Source: Plazaster borealis (lineage: Eukaryota > Echinodermata > Asteroidea > Forcipulatida > Labidiasteridae). From it: 64,000 nt of DNA. The notes beneath the pieces are model-generated. The model made no database searches. It had not been told where the DNA came from and was given only the letters and a program-made list of their open reading frames with translations. The translations under genes were made by a program, and so were the position numbers. Of this stretch, positions 46,701 through 61,100 are shown one piece after another. The number at the start of each line of letters is the position of its first letter. Position 1 is the first letter of the stretch. The stretch is from positions 434,001 through 498,000 of the forward strand of contig CM037459.1 in the NCBI GenBank assembly GCA_021014325.1, written 5' to 3'.

Positions 46701-49700
46701 CAGTGTTTAGGATCCATTGTTTAACACACTGGCCTTTGTACATCACATTCATTACATGTAAATATTGTTCGATATGAGACTACTAAATCTGAACACAGGT
46801 TTGCATGATACAACCCCCAGATAAGAGCTAACGAGCTTGGCAAATTTGTTGTCTGGATGCCACAAGTGTTTCTATTGAGTACAACACTGGAATATGAACT
46901 TATATTTTGTGATAAGAGTAATAGACTTGTTGGGCATGGGAGGGCGCCACATAGTCGTTACATCTCTCTACCACTACCTTGTACGTACCTACTCTGAATG
47001 ACTGCATACATGTACGCTAGTAGTACGTGACTTGCTCTTCATGTATGACATGAGCCTAGATGTAGACCTATAAAGTCATTTTTAGTAGGCCATATTGAAA
47101 GGAATGAAAAGATCCTCAAACAATGTGAAAGGAGTGTATAGATGAGAAAAGAGAGAAAGTAGCACCTGTGGGCCATGTGGGTTTTTTGTGCTAAAAACAA
47201 CATTGATTCATTGACTGTCATGCCAGCCAACTTGTTAAGATTTCAGGATAATATATTTATCTGTCATCATTAACTTAAAGTTGAGAGTGTCTAAGGTGAA
47301 TAGTACACTTTATATTATATGATATTCTGGACAACATCCCTTGCAATTTGCATGTGATGTCACAAGCACAAACTGCGCCCTCACTGAGGTCAAAAGAAGA
47401 CCTATCATTGGCTGGGAGTTGTCTGTGGCGTACACACAAGTTTGTTTCCATTGTTTGACCTCAGCGATGGTGCCAATTAGCTTACCCCAATGCTGTATCA
47501 GTCATGTATCAATAAGGGAATAAAAGAGTAGATGACGAAGTTTTAAACAGCCGTTACAGGACCGAGCCAATGGTCACACGGCCACAACCCTGCAAGATCT
47601 TAAACTGCCATTTAAGACGGAATCACACTCTTTTATTCCCATTCATAAATACCTTTCCGTTAAAAAAATCCCCAAACCTTTAAAAGTTGAGAACATCTGA
47701 ATGTTAGGCCTCAGTTTGCTTCGACTCTGCGTTGAATTTCTGTCCATGTTGAGCGATAAGTAGCGCCTCGCACAAGTTTAGAACGTGCGTGCTTAAGTTT
47801 CAAACTAGTGCACGCAAGTTTCAAACTTGCACAAGCCAAGTATGCAACCTACATGTACCAACTTAAATTTGGCTGTGAAATTGTGCGTTCCGCTGATAAG
47901 CGCCCTCTTATGACTAATTTTCCTGGGGCCATGTTTAAACACTCCTTACTGTGTTTATATTGCACATTTAAACATAGCCACGTGATCTTCTCTTGATAAA
48001 TCAGAATTGATGAACTGTCCCAGGTATTTATGAATAAATCTTTATAGCAATTAAATGCTCACATTTTTTTCCTAATCAATTTTATGGGATGTATTTACCT
48101 ACATTGATCATTTACAGCTGAGCTTGGTGATTATGACCCAGCAAGGCATTCAGATGGTTACATCTCTGAGTTTCGTTTCATCCCAAATCAAACATCTGAA
48201 CTGGAGCAACACATCACGGACGTTCACAAGAAACTCAAGTAAGTAGATAACCATTCCAACGCATCACAACACCATGAAGCTTTTTCTTCTTACAATACTA
48301 TTAATGAATTCAAACCACATGGTTAGAATCCTCCTGTAGTCATTTTTATAACCTGGGCCAAATTTTATAGAGCTGCTTCAGCACGAAAAGTAGCTAAGCA
48401 CAACAAAATAATGCTTACCAGGGTTACCAGCTAAAATACCATGTCATGTATACAATCTGTAACTGGTATCCTGTGTATTTTTACACAGCAGAAAATTGTT
48501 AAGCACTATTTTCTGAAATTGGGCCCTGAACTGTGGTAGAACCTGATTATTTGAAATGTCAGCCTCTATAGACATCTATAGTCTGTAACATAACTCAATT
48601 ATAGTATCTCTGTCATTCCTAGCCCATGGGGAAATGCAACTAGTCTTATTTACAGCTATATACCTAACTGGCAATGTTTTAATTATCATTAAATGATGCA
48701 AACACCTGCTGGGTACTTAAGTGTTATTACATTGGCTGATGCTTCCCTAGAGTGGAATTATGGTGTTACTTCACAGGTGTGTCTTGTTAAATCAGTTTAA
48801 TGGATCTAAATGGCCTTGCATATAATACCACCTAATCATTCAACCAACTGGGTATGATTCTCTCTACATATTACCAGTCAATGCATAACCAACCATACCA
48901 CAACATTTACTTCAGGGCACTCATGTACTTGATGTTATCATGGGAACCTTTCACACACAGCCAATGTTACCCTGCAACCCAGTCTCCATATTGTACATGA
49001 TTTGTATATAATCCTGCCATTGTTGCAACTGATTGCATTTTATAAGAAAGATCGTGCCACACATAAACCATGGAGGAAGGAATCAACCAATGCTAATTGA
49101 TGGGATCAGGGTTTAAACCATTCTTACCATCTATAGGCTGAGGCAATTTAAGTCAACTGCACTCATACTCCCACTTCCTTACCAGTGGTGACTTTATGAA
49201 ACTGCTTTAGTTTAACGTAGTTTATGGCCATGAAAATTACATATGTTGTTGGGAATGTAATAATAAATGATAAACAGTAAAATTAATTCAACAAAACAAC
49301 AAAAAAACCGGGAGAATTAAACTTGAACTCGGCTTCTGGTTACTTGCACAAATTGAGAATTGTTGCCTGACTGATCATGAAACTTATGTAAACGCTTGTG
49401 TGGGTCGCGCGATGATAATCGCCAGACCCTGTAATTGCCATATGCCTTGTCATTGCAGTCTATGGCTGTTGAGGCGTCAGCGTCCTCTACTGCGCCAAGC
49501 ATTAATTTTGCGCCTGTGTGACCATTGCGCATCCGCAGATATACAAGCTTTTAGTGGTTGCACAAATTCAAGCGTGGATTTACAAAAGGGGTTTCTAAAA
49601 AGGTTTAGATCAAATAATCATCCTTGTCCCAGAGTTTTGATTTTGTTTCAATAATAGTTAACAAATTATTTGTATTAATTTCAAAAACTAAAACTCATTT

Positions 49701-52700
49701 TATAAAAATTGTGATGAGTCCTTTGGTCATTCAGGGTTTTTAAAAAAAATTGTAATTTAAAAACAAGTATTTGTTTTCAGAAAAAAATATGTTCTTCGTT
49801 TGTCGTATTTTCTTGTTTTGATACGTGCAAGACTTACACAGTCTATAACAACTGATGTCCAAATTTGTTGTAAATAATAAAACAAGGCATCCAAATTGCT
49901 GATTTCCAATATTTGTAGTACATACATGTAAATTAATTTAAAAGTATGTCAACCCAATTCAAAATAATACTCCCAAAGATGCTAGGGGATGGTCCTTGCT
50001 TGATGGGAAAACTAAAAAAGGTGTGTAGTAGGTATGTAGGCCTACAGTACACCATTTAATTCATATCAAACTAATTTGTGCTAAACAAAGACACTGATGT
50101 AGAATGAGCAGATCTGACTTTATGAATGGTGAGACTTTGTTGAGGTTTCTCAGCAGTGCTCTGAGATCATTGATGATAAATAAAGTTCTCTTTGTTGTTC
50201 TTGTAGGGGTTTGTCACCTTCTAAAGCTGAGCTAAGTTTTCTTGAGCGTGCAAGATGGTTAGACATGTATGGAGTTGATCTGCATCCAGTACTAGGAGAC
50301 AATAATGTAGAGTTCTTCCTTGGTTTGACACCAACAGGCGTGGTGGTTTATAAGAACAAGACAAAAGTGGCTCGCTACTATTGGTAAGATTTGTCCTGAT
50401 TGTTTTCTTATTTTTGTTTTCTTCTCTATTGTCCATCAGTCTGCCCCATACTTTAAGGACTGCTGCAGATAGTAGATCCCTTAAAACCCAATTAATAGTT
50501 GTCATAATTACATAAAATGTCCAAAATAAATACAAGATTTTAGGGGCCGAGATACTTACTTTGTGCAATGAATAAATATAGGAATTAATTGGCATTGGCT
50601 TTCTGTTCTAAAACTTGTTCAATACTTGTTCTATGGAGTATTGTTCATATATCTTTGTCTTGAAGCAAACTTCAATTCTTGATTCTGATTGGTCAATCCA
50701 TAGTAACAAGAGTGTGATATTAACCTGTATTTCACTGCCCATATCAAACCCTGTTCTATTGTGCTATTCTTATTCCGCATCGGTGTATTGCGGTATTTTA
50801 ATCTGTGCGTCAAGTTTGCTTGAAGATTAATTTGTTGTCACGCGCTTGCGGAATACGAAAAAATATATTGAGTCTAAAAATATAGCGCTATATTTTGTTG
50901 TATTCCACTTGCGCATGTGTGATAACTATTACGTTATTATGCTGCTTAGTGTACATGTACATGTGCAAGTTTTTCCCATGTGTAACAATATGACTCAGAT
51001 TCTTGTAACAAAATGAGGTCATACATTTTATCACACCAAAAAGTTGCCCTCTGCCAACATTTTAGTGAAAATAATGTTTGCAACAACTTGTGACTTCAAA
51101 ACATAACCGATGTAAAGAAGTGTTACACGTTTTTATGGTAGCTTTTATTAAATATTTGTTTAACCTCGACATTTGGAATGAGGTTATGTTACCAAATAAC
51201 TGCTGAAACTTTCCGACCCACTCTTGTCAAAAAAAGCTTAGCTTACTTGACGTCTGACCTTTTAGAATCAAATCAATTTAGGGAGTAAAGGCAATAGTTT
51301 AAGCAGAAATTTAGTCTGCTTAATATACTTCATTGGTTTTCCTTCAGTTTGACTTTAAACGCCTGACTGAGGGTTCAACCACAATTATACAAGGTTGTTA
51401 GAAATGCAATAGAGCAGAACCCAACACACAAAAACCACTCCTGGGAACTTGTATCCAAACTGCCTTCCCTTGGTTACTTGTGGGCTTTTATAAGTTTGTA
51501 TTATTACCTGTGTAACCAACGGTGGATCAAATCCAGTGGGAATTATAGTGTTACACATGTGCCCCTTCATTTTAGCTTTCAATGCACAGCTTTCTCTGTG
51601 GTAGTAGTGTAGTATAGTGGTAGTTCTGTGGTTTATTAACTGTATGAAATTGGAAGGGCTGTTTATTAATATTAGCATTTACTTGGGGAGAGTTGTTTGT
51701 CTTCAGAAATGTTAATTGTATGTAAAGAAAAATTTGTACAGTAATAAAGCAAACATTAATACTAATAATAACTGATTCATTTGGTCGAAGAAAAATCCTG
51801 GAAAGTACCTTTATGTGAGTGTCCATGAAGGGTTTGTACAATCTTTGCTGTAATTGTTAATTTAGAATTTATCTTTATTATTGAGAGATGAACAAAGTAT
51901 AAACCAGTGTGTGGACAAGAATGTGAGCTTGTCTCGGATCACAACATTCAAGGTATAATTGCAAAGTCCTAAGGTTTCTATCACCTGCAAAGGTAACTTG
52001 GATGTGGTTACCATGGTAAAGAAACCAATTGTCCATACTGTTTATCTGAGAGGGTTAATCCTATACAATATTCTCTGGTTTTCCTTTGGAGTGATTTTAG
52101 AAACGCTCCATTTGATCTGTGGAGAAGCAGTGAAGTGAAGCTGTCAGATTAAGTAGAATCATGGAGGTGGAAATGGTGTTACAAAAGAGTCTGTCGCTTA
52201 TGTAAAGTGCAATCATTTCAACTGTGAACAGTTAACAACATATATTGGACCCACCGCCCCGTAATAAACTCTTGTATTCAGAAGTGTTTATCTGTTTGTC
52301 ATTATGAAATTGAAGATGATGAATTTGTTGTATTTTATTAGTAATTAGCAAATAGTGCAAGTTATCATAAAGCCTATTTGAATGAATGTGTATAGTATTA
52401 AAGACTATTGGAAATTCCTTGATTCTCAGAAATCAAGTCTGTTAATTGAGTTTAAAAATAAAGAATAAACCTTGGAAACTTTGTCTTGCATTCAGGCCTC
52501 GCATCTCCAAAGTACACTTCAAAGACACAGAATTTACTCTGGTGGTGCAGAATATGGATGTAAGTATTGTAATTAATCAACGATGCCATAATAGTAGCGT
52601 TTTTAAAAACTCACTAATTCTGGCATAACTTTGGCTCTGACCCTGGTTATTAAACTCATACAAAAACTCAACATGCCATTTATTCAATTTAGTTGACAAC

Positions 52701-55700
52701 CCAGAGATGAACCTCTCACAGTTTTTCTTATATCGGAAAGATGGTTTTTCAGTGGTAATTTGACTTCCATTAGGCCTACTATACAAGTATTGGATGCATG
52801 TGTGCATTAATGCAGACTATAATCAGGAGGTGCAATCTGGACAATTCCATTTCAAAATGGAAAAGTCAGATTTCACCGAGTGAGATATTCTGCAACAATG
52901 CACAAACGAAATGCATTCAATATTTGTTTGATATAACACACACATAGATAATTGTCATTTGAAATTTTGTGTACAGAAAACACAAAATAGACAAAGAAAC
53001 TTGTCCATCGTACATTCTGAATTTCCCAAAAAACCTTAACAACAAGGAAGACTCCATGTAGACACCAACATTGTCCGCCGTGACACATTTTTACCTCGTT
53101 TGGACAAATAGGTGGGGAACATTTATTTTGGATGCGATGCTGCGCTGCGTTCGAAGCGTCATGTAATTATCCATATTTGAGCCTCCTATATATTAAATTT
53201 TTGGAGCGTTGCGGCAGTATACAAGGCAAAATAAAGGATGACACATGATGTCAAATGACAAGGGTCTGTGTGATGTTATAACTTGTACTGTATACTTGTT
53301 TATTCCAATGATGTGAAACAAATGCAAACAAATGAAGAAACTTTTGTGCTATACCTTTCCAGTAACTGAAGGTTAACCTTGGTATACACCCTGAGTCAAA
53401 CTGTACAGAAATTAGATTTATAGCTTGCAGTAGTTAAAGCTGACAAGTTAGTGTGTATTTATGAGCCATATTGAGGTAATGGCTGATTTGATGGAGTTTA
53501 ATGTGATACTTGATAGACCACAATAAGCATTCCTACTCTGACATTAGTGGGTCTGCTGACATACTCAATACACCACAGAAACAAACTGTGCTTAGTGTAG
53601 AAGTAGTGCTTACACCAGAAATAGAACACTAGTCAGAACAGAAAACTAGTTGATGCTCAGCGATAAGTTAATATTACAATTACATTTACCAACCTCAAGA
53701 AATGATTCAATTTTAACCACTTACAGTATAGAAAATGGTATCTAAATACATTGTATGCCGGGGACATTGATATTATTAAAGGGTTCTTATATGAAGTAAA
53801 CTTGTGGTCAGTTCTAGCCTCTATGGTTTCACCACAAATCACTCTCTGCTGAGATGGAAAACCAATGAGATAAATAAAGTATATACATTTGTATCAAGAC
53901 CACAACTTTAATTTGAGATGTTCAGGAACTTACATTAGGCAGGTTTGATCCGACAAGGATTGAGCTGGACTTGAATTGCCCATAGCATGCACAAAGGATT
54001 CAGGATGAAAGACTAGACTTGAGAGCATTAGTTGTTGATGTTGTTAGGATATAAAGGGGCTTATTGTTGACAACTACTAGTAATCATTTGATACAAGTTG
54101 AGAACTTATAAATGCCAATAAGTGGTCCAGAGACTGCATTTTGTCGGCTGTAGAGGGCACTGTTTATCTGAGGATAGTACATTCTTAGTTTAATAATTCA
54201 ATGAATGAAGGTCTCTTTACATTATTTTCCTTAGACAATGTTTGTTCTGTAAAACGGTTACTTACCGAAGTTAGCCAACAATTGACCATTTGAAAATGGC
54301 ATATTAGACTTTATTGTTTTCCACGTTTTCTCATTGCTAAGCAACCACTTTGAAATGTTTTTGTAAATTTGTTGTTAAATTAAAGTTTTTTGTGATAAAG
54401 ATCATGTTATATATTCACTTTCACATGTGCACTTTTAGAATAAAGAAGAAGGTAGGGCCTATAGGTTTCACTGGGAGAACTCATGTGTTGGACAACCTGT
54501 GGTTGTTAATTACTTGGGTTTTGGGTCATTTATTACCAGCCTAAAACTATGAAACTTGTTTCTGACTATTTTTGTGATTTTGTGAATCTAGGGTGATGAA
54601 GATGACTGTGTATTCAAGCTATCTACTCGTTCTGCTTGCAAGCATCTATGGAAGTGTTGTGTAGAGCAGCATGCATTCTTCAGATTACCTCAGGCTGGAG
54701 ATGAACCCATACACCAAAGAAAACTCTCCTTTTCAGGCTCTAGCTTCAGACATACGTAAGAATCTTAACCTCTCCCCTCACCCCTATCCCCTACAAGGTT
54801 CCATCAGAATCATTTAGCATATGGTAAATGAATTGCTTATTCGTCTTCCTTCAAGTTGTTGCTATTGATCATACATCAGGGCTGCCATCTGTCAGCCATA
54901 TTAGTTGCTGAAACCATATGACTCACCTGGTGAGTTTGGCTTTGCAAAACATCCATCAGAATTGGATGAATTCAGAGGCAGGATTTGGAGTAACTGTTGG
55001 TAAAATAAATTCAACCCGTCTGGTTCTAAACTCTTTGTGTACATCCTTCTGAGCTTAACCTTAGGTACTAGATTGAGTAGCAACAGCTAATTACCCCCCA
55101 GTGAACTCATCACGAGTAGGTTGAGCTGTAGAGAAAGTATGTTGGAGAGTAAGATTTGAAACTTTGCATGGTGGGAATACGATATGGAAAGGTTTGCGGT
55201 GACACCATGTACATGTAATAATCTCTCTATGTGAGTTGGGGGTGGTTCTGAAAAGAACCGTTGGTTTCAACTCGATGTTTCGATCAGTATGCTCTGATCG
55301 TCTTCTGGAGAAAGCTGGACTCTGATGCTGCATGCTGCTTAAGTACTGTGGATGGGGACTAGCTTGGTGATGCACGAAGGCGGGGCATCACCGAGCTCCA
55401 TTTTCCCGCCTCTACTTCCCGCCTTCGTGCATCACCAAGCTAGTCCCCATCCACAGTACTTAAGCAGCATGCAGCATCAGAGTCCAGCTTTCTCCAGAAG
55501 ACGATCAGAGCATACTGATCGAAACGTCGAGTTGAAACCAACGGTTCTTTTCAGAACCACCCCCAACTCACATAGAGAGATTATTACATGTACATGGTGT
55601 CACCGCAAACCTTTCCATATGTTGGAGAGACTGGAGAGACAGAGTAGAAAATGACTACAGGACCACTTGGGTTTGGTTGTGGAACATTCTGTTATGTTGA

Positions 55701-58077
55701 ACCATGGCAAAGGTCGTGGGTTTGAATTCCACCCGAGTAATATGCCTGTGGATTTGTTTCACAGGACTTGGGGAAAGTACTGAGTATACAGTGCTTCACA
55801 CACATTGGTGTAATGGTAAAACCACATAATATTCTTTATCCCCGGTGCAAATTGAACATCTATTAAATATTCTGACTTTTAACTCAGTTGTGTGAACTCC
55901 ACAGCATGGCTATGATCATGCCTGACTAGTGCATTGCATAAGTAATTACTGTAGACCACTGCTAATGCTACATACAGCCATAAAACTAACGGCAAACACC
56001 AAGTAACAGTTTTAATAATATTCCTTTATCCTTTGATTTCCCTTTAAAGAGGTCGCACCCAGAGGGAGGCATTAGAAGCTGCATCAGAGCTAAGCAGACC
56101 TGAGCAGCATGTCAGCCGAGCTCCTAGCCGGAAGTATAACCGTCGTTTGTCACAGACTGATATGTCATTGAAGAATGTAGTATCTGATGATACTGTGTTT
56201 CTAGATGATAATCCAGCTAGCCCTAATGGGCTCTTACTAAGATTATCCCCACAACCAGCCCACAGGTAAATATTACTGCTTATTCCTTGATTCAATGTCA
56301 TCATTATTCTGTTCAAAGGAGACAACAGTTTAGCAAGATAAAACATAAATTGCTTACTGGGCTTCCACGTTCTGAAAACATTTATTTGCTTCTTACTTTT
56401 GCATTCAAATTCATTGGTTTCCTTGAATCTATCCCAATTAATATCTTTTCTGTCGTCTTAAGTTGTTTGTGTTGTTTTATGTTTGTCAACTATCTTTTAC
56501 CCACTTTATAATAGTCACATGGTTTGACTGGTTCTGGTTCCCCAAGATGTGACCGAACCAGTTCCTTTCCAGGCATTTCCACTGTGTTTCTTTCTCATTG
56601 AAGTAAAAGTGTCAATGTTTTGTTTTCGTTTTTTGTGCTGGTCCTAATTGTTTACAAATACTAAACGTTTCATAAAATTGATCACTCTTTTTGTTTATTG
56701 TACTTTCCTGAAGGCCCTCACTAGACAAGCACTGCATTTTTCCGGGCCTCCTTCCTAATGCATTTTAATTGTCTGCCTTGTATTTCTATTTATTATTACT
56801 TTATTTATTGTTATTGCTATCTAACCTTTATAAGGCAACACTATTGTACTGTATGTTTGCTTCTATCTATTGTATAATTTGCCTAGTGTGGAACAATATT
56901 AAAGAACTGAACTGAACTGAATTGTGGTGTTCTTCTTTCATTCATTGGTTATTACAGGTTATCATCTCACCGTAGGCAAAGTGGACGAGACAGTCCCACC
57001 TCAGGAATGAGCACACGCTCTGTACCTTGGGAAGATGCAGAGCAAGCCAGGATGTAAGTTATATATCTTACCTTGATGATGAGATGCTACATTCACTATA
57101 ACTTACTTTTCATCATTCTTAAGGACAATTTATGATCTTAGAATGATATTATATTTGATGTATTTGATGTTTGTATGTACATAGGGGTCTGTTCACACCA
57201 CCGGGTAGCTCCCCTGTCTCTGTACGCAGCTCTGCCTCACGTCATCATCGTCATCGAACAAGATCTAAATCACCTGGTCCATCTCATCGCCATGGTGATA
57301 GATCAGAGAGCGAGTCTGAAGCTGCCTATAGTTCAAGAAGAAGGTATGTACTCATTTAGACCTCATAGCAATCTAAGATTACTTCCTGTTCCCAAGTTAA
57401 AATGTCCTCTGAATCTTCAAGAGCTACTGGTGCATTCATTGTACTGTATGATTGAGACAGCAATTTATCTTTGTTCATTTTCAAACCTGCAAAATGTGTT
57501 CTTTGATTCCTACAGACGAAGACGATCTGTTGCATCATCAGATGGAGGTAGTGATCATGATTCACATCATCATCATCAACACAGGAAAAGAAGGTCAGGA
57601 CAAGTAGACGATCCCCCCCTCCCCCAACGCAGTCTACCGCCCTGTTAATTAAACAGAAAAGCCAGCGCTGTAACTGATCACAATCATCTTTGTCAGAAAT
57701 GATGTTACTTTTAATAAACAAGACACAGGCTTCAAATAGTTGCATGTTTTCATTTCTTGGGTTAAGTTGTATATTTGTAAATCTTTCGTGTTTGAATTCA
57801 TTGCAGATCTCGGTCTCGAGGAGCAAGTAGTGGTAGTGAGTCTGAGTTCAGTAAACATGACGACGATAGGAGAAGAAGAAGAAGGTAGGAAAGATAATTG
57901 GATTGAACTTGGGTTTTACTTGTCTTGATTAAATTGAAGTCTTATGTTGTTGTTACGGGTAAACCAAAGTCATATCATTATCAACAAAATGCCCCTGTAT
58001 TGGAATATGAAGCTTTGTAGGGAATGGGGGAGTGGGGCATGGTGCCATTAGCAACAACTGTGAGTGTGGCACTCTGC

Positions 58078-58110
<33 letters not shown>

Positions 58111-61100
58111 GATTGATTTGGTTGATTGATAGATTGATTTGAAACAAAGATTAAAAACACTGTAACTGCACGTATTCAGCTTGTAATTTTTAGATGTAAG
58201 AGGAAACCCTTGACATTTCTTTTTCAAAACCCCAATCCAGTTGTCAAGCACTGATCCAATGTTGAATTTGAATCCAATTTTGATGTTGTTGATGTAGGGA
58301 AAGAATGGTAAACTCTGAAGAGCAATGGAAGGCAAGAGAAGAGAAGAAAATAGAGAGAGGTGAACTTAGACAAGGTCAAGGTATCACCGTCAAGAGACTA
58401 CAAGATGGGTAGGAATGCTTCTATGCTTAGCCAGGAGATTCATTTTTCAGAACTTTCAGAATAAATTGTTTTTGAGAATATCGTTGAAACAATGACTAAA
58501 CAAAGTGAAGACAACAATCATTCTCTGGAATCTGGACTTACCTCCCATGCCAAATACAATGATAAACAATGGTGGCAGCATATTGATCTCTCGTAATCCT
58601 GGATGTAAAAACAAAACGATGAAGGTCTGGAATTGGAGATTACACAATATTCCCCAGAAAAGGGGAGGTTTTGAGCATGAATTCCAGAACCCTTTGTCCC
58701 TCTTTATACAGGAAAATGCCTGTGCAGTCAGCACAATGTAATGTCTAGGCAATTGAACAAGTCACTCGGATTTGACCTTGTACCAAAAAAGTGTAGCAGG
58801 TGTATACAAAAGCGGTTTACATGGCTTCTGTTTGTGTGTGCATAAAAACAACGTCATCCAGCGTCAACTGGTTAAGCACTCAAGTTTGTCCAACAGTGCG
58901 TCTGAAATTATAAACAAAGTTCTAAGGAAAAACTAATAATAATAGTGGATTCTTATATAGCGCCCATATTCGTTACTCAGTGAAGCTCAAGGCGCTTCAA
59001 CATTCAGTATTTTCCTGCAATGTATTGTAGCTATGGTTTTTTTTTAAGTATGAGACCAATTCCTTTACAAAGCACCATGTAATGGTTAACAAGGTGCTGT
59101 GGCGCAATATGCAACCAACCAAACCAGGAGCATCAGGGCGAACCCCTTCTCTTTGCGATAAGTGCACTGGGTTCTTGTACGCAGCAATAATGGCTGTCTT
59201 GCTTAAGGACACAAGTGTCACGACCAGGACTCGAACCCACACTCTGCTGACCAGAAACACCAGAGCTTGAGTCCGGTGTTCTTATCCGCTCGGCCACGAT
59301 ACACCACAAGAGAAGACGTTGGATCAGTTAAATGCAGAGACAATTATTTCTCAACTAAATAAATGAAATCCAAGGGGATTACATTGGCTTGAATCTAGAT
59401 AGATGAATATATTTATAATTACATCGTTTTAATTGTACCTGTTTTTTTGTTTTGTTATTCAGGGTTTTTGTTGACAATCCTGCCGATGTAGAATTCCAGA
59501 AACATATCCAGAAGGATCTGGTGGACCCAGCACAGTACACTGAGGAAGAGAGAAGAAATATTCCCTATACAAATGTTGTGTAAGTAAAAATGACATTACT
59601 CATAGCTCCCTCACTTGTTTGTACGAGATAATTTTCCCTTGGTGTTTACAGACTGTGCAAGTCTCACGCATATTTGAACTTCCTAGACCATTGTGGTTCC
59701 AAACCGATATGGAGTTTTACGAAGGCAGGATTTTGTTTTGTCAATTATTTTAGTTTAACATAGTTTATGGCCATGAAAATTATATATGTTGTTGGGAATG
59801 TTATACTAAGTGATCAACAAAATGAAAGTAAAATCAATTCAACAAAATAACGAAGAAAACCTGAGAATAAGACCTGAACTCCGCTTCTGGTTACTTGTCA
59901 TTTTTTATTAGAATTTTGCCCAACTGACGGTCATTTTCGGGCATGATCGGCAAATGGGGTTTCTAACAATTAAGCATCCTCGTTCCAAGTTTTAATTTTG
60001 TTTCAATGTTAATTTGAAAAAATTATTTGTGTTATGCAAAAATTGAAAATGTATTTGTAACAACTTGCTATGTGTATTTTTTATTTTCAAGTATTTTGTA
60101 TAAATATAATGTAATAAGAAGGTTTGATTTGTTAATTTTTTTTTTCTCACTTTCGATATGCGCGAGACTTGCACAGACTATTACTTGTTTTCTTTTATTG
60201 TTTTAACTTGTCTGTGTGTAGCTAGGAGTAGACTGTGCAATTCTAGCTGCCACCAAATTCAAACTTCCAGGATTCTTTAGGGAAGTTTGTATATGAGATT
60301 TACTGTGAAGGAAACTCTTCAAATGTCCAAATGTTTGAATAGGGTCTTGAGACTTGCACAGTCTGTGGACAGCATCGTCATTCCAATCCTGCAGCTCTAA
60401 CTGAAATAAATCATTCAAATAGTATATGTGTTATTGAGAACAATTCCAAATTAACAAATTCAAGTCTCAGGCTTTGATTTTTTAACCAAATTCATGTAAT
60501 GTAAGTGTTCACAAACACTTAAAGGGACACGTTGCCTTGGATCAGGCGAGTTGGTCTTTGAAAAGCGTTTGTAACCGTTTGTTATAAAATGCGTATAGTT
60601 AGAAAGATGTTTTAAAAGTAGAATACAATGATCCACACAAGTATGCCTCGAAATTGCGTGATTTTCCTTTCACTTTTCAAGGCATATTTGTGTGGATCAT
60701 TGTATTCTACTTTTAAAACCTTTCTAACCATAATGCATTTTATAACAAACGGTTACAAACGCTTTTCATTGCCCGATCCAAGGCAACGTGTCCCTTTAAT
60801 CACCAATGGGAGATTTAAATTGTCATCAATGGAGACAGAGAACTTGAAGATTTTTCAAGCTGTATTTGTCAATATTATTTATTTCTAGAACTGATAGTGC
60901 AACATTAAATGGTCACCATCAACATCATCGACATCATCGACATGGTCATTCACGATCAAGAAGCAAGAAAAGTGAAGATTTCAGTGACGGGTAAATCTCT
61001 TTATTTTCTACACTGGTTCACCAAAAGTTATTAATGTTTATTGAAATCGGTGTCAATCAAGAAGCAAGAAAAGTGAAGAAAAGTGAAGATTTCAGTGACG

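Noticed and set aside
42115..54755. FRMD3 or FRMD5 as identity of the FERM gene
   Set aside because: F2/F3 residues ([30 protein letters not shown]) and the tail block HIQKDLVDP agree with EPB41L4A, not FRMD3/5, and no transmembrane segment is present.
55091..55654. Two nearly identical proteins of 94 and 100 residues
   Set aside because: They are the same palindrome arm read from both strands. There is no family similarity and no splice context.
59220..59306. Apparent tRNA-Leu/Ser gene
   Set aside because: A and B boxes are present, but the acceptor stem is not closed, and the sequence continues into a SINE body and (ATT)n tail.
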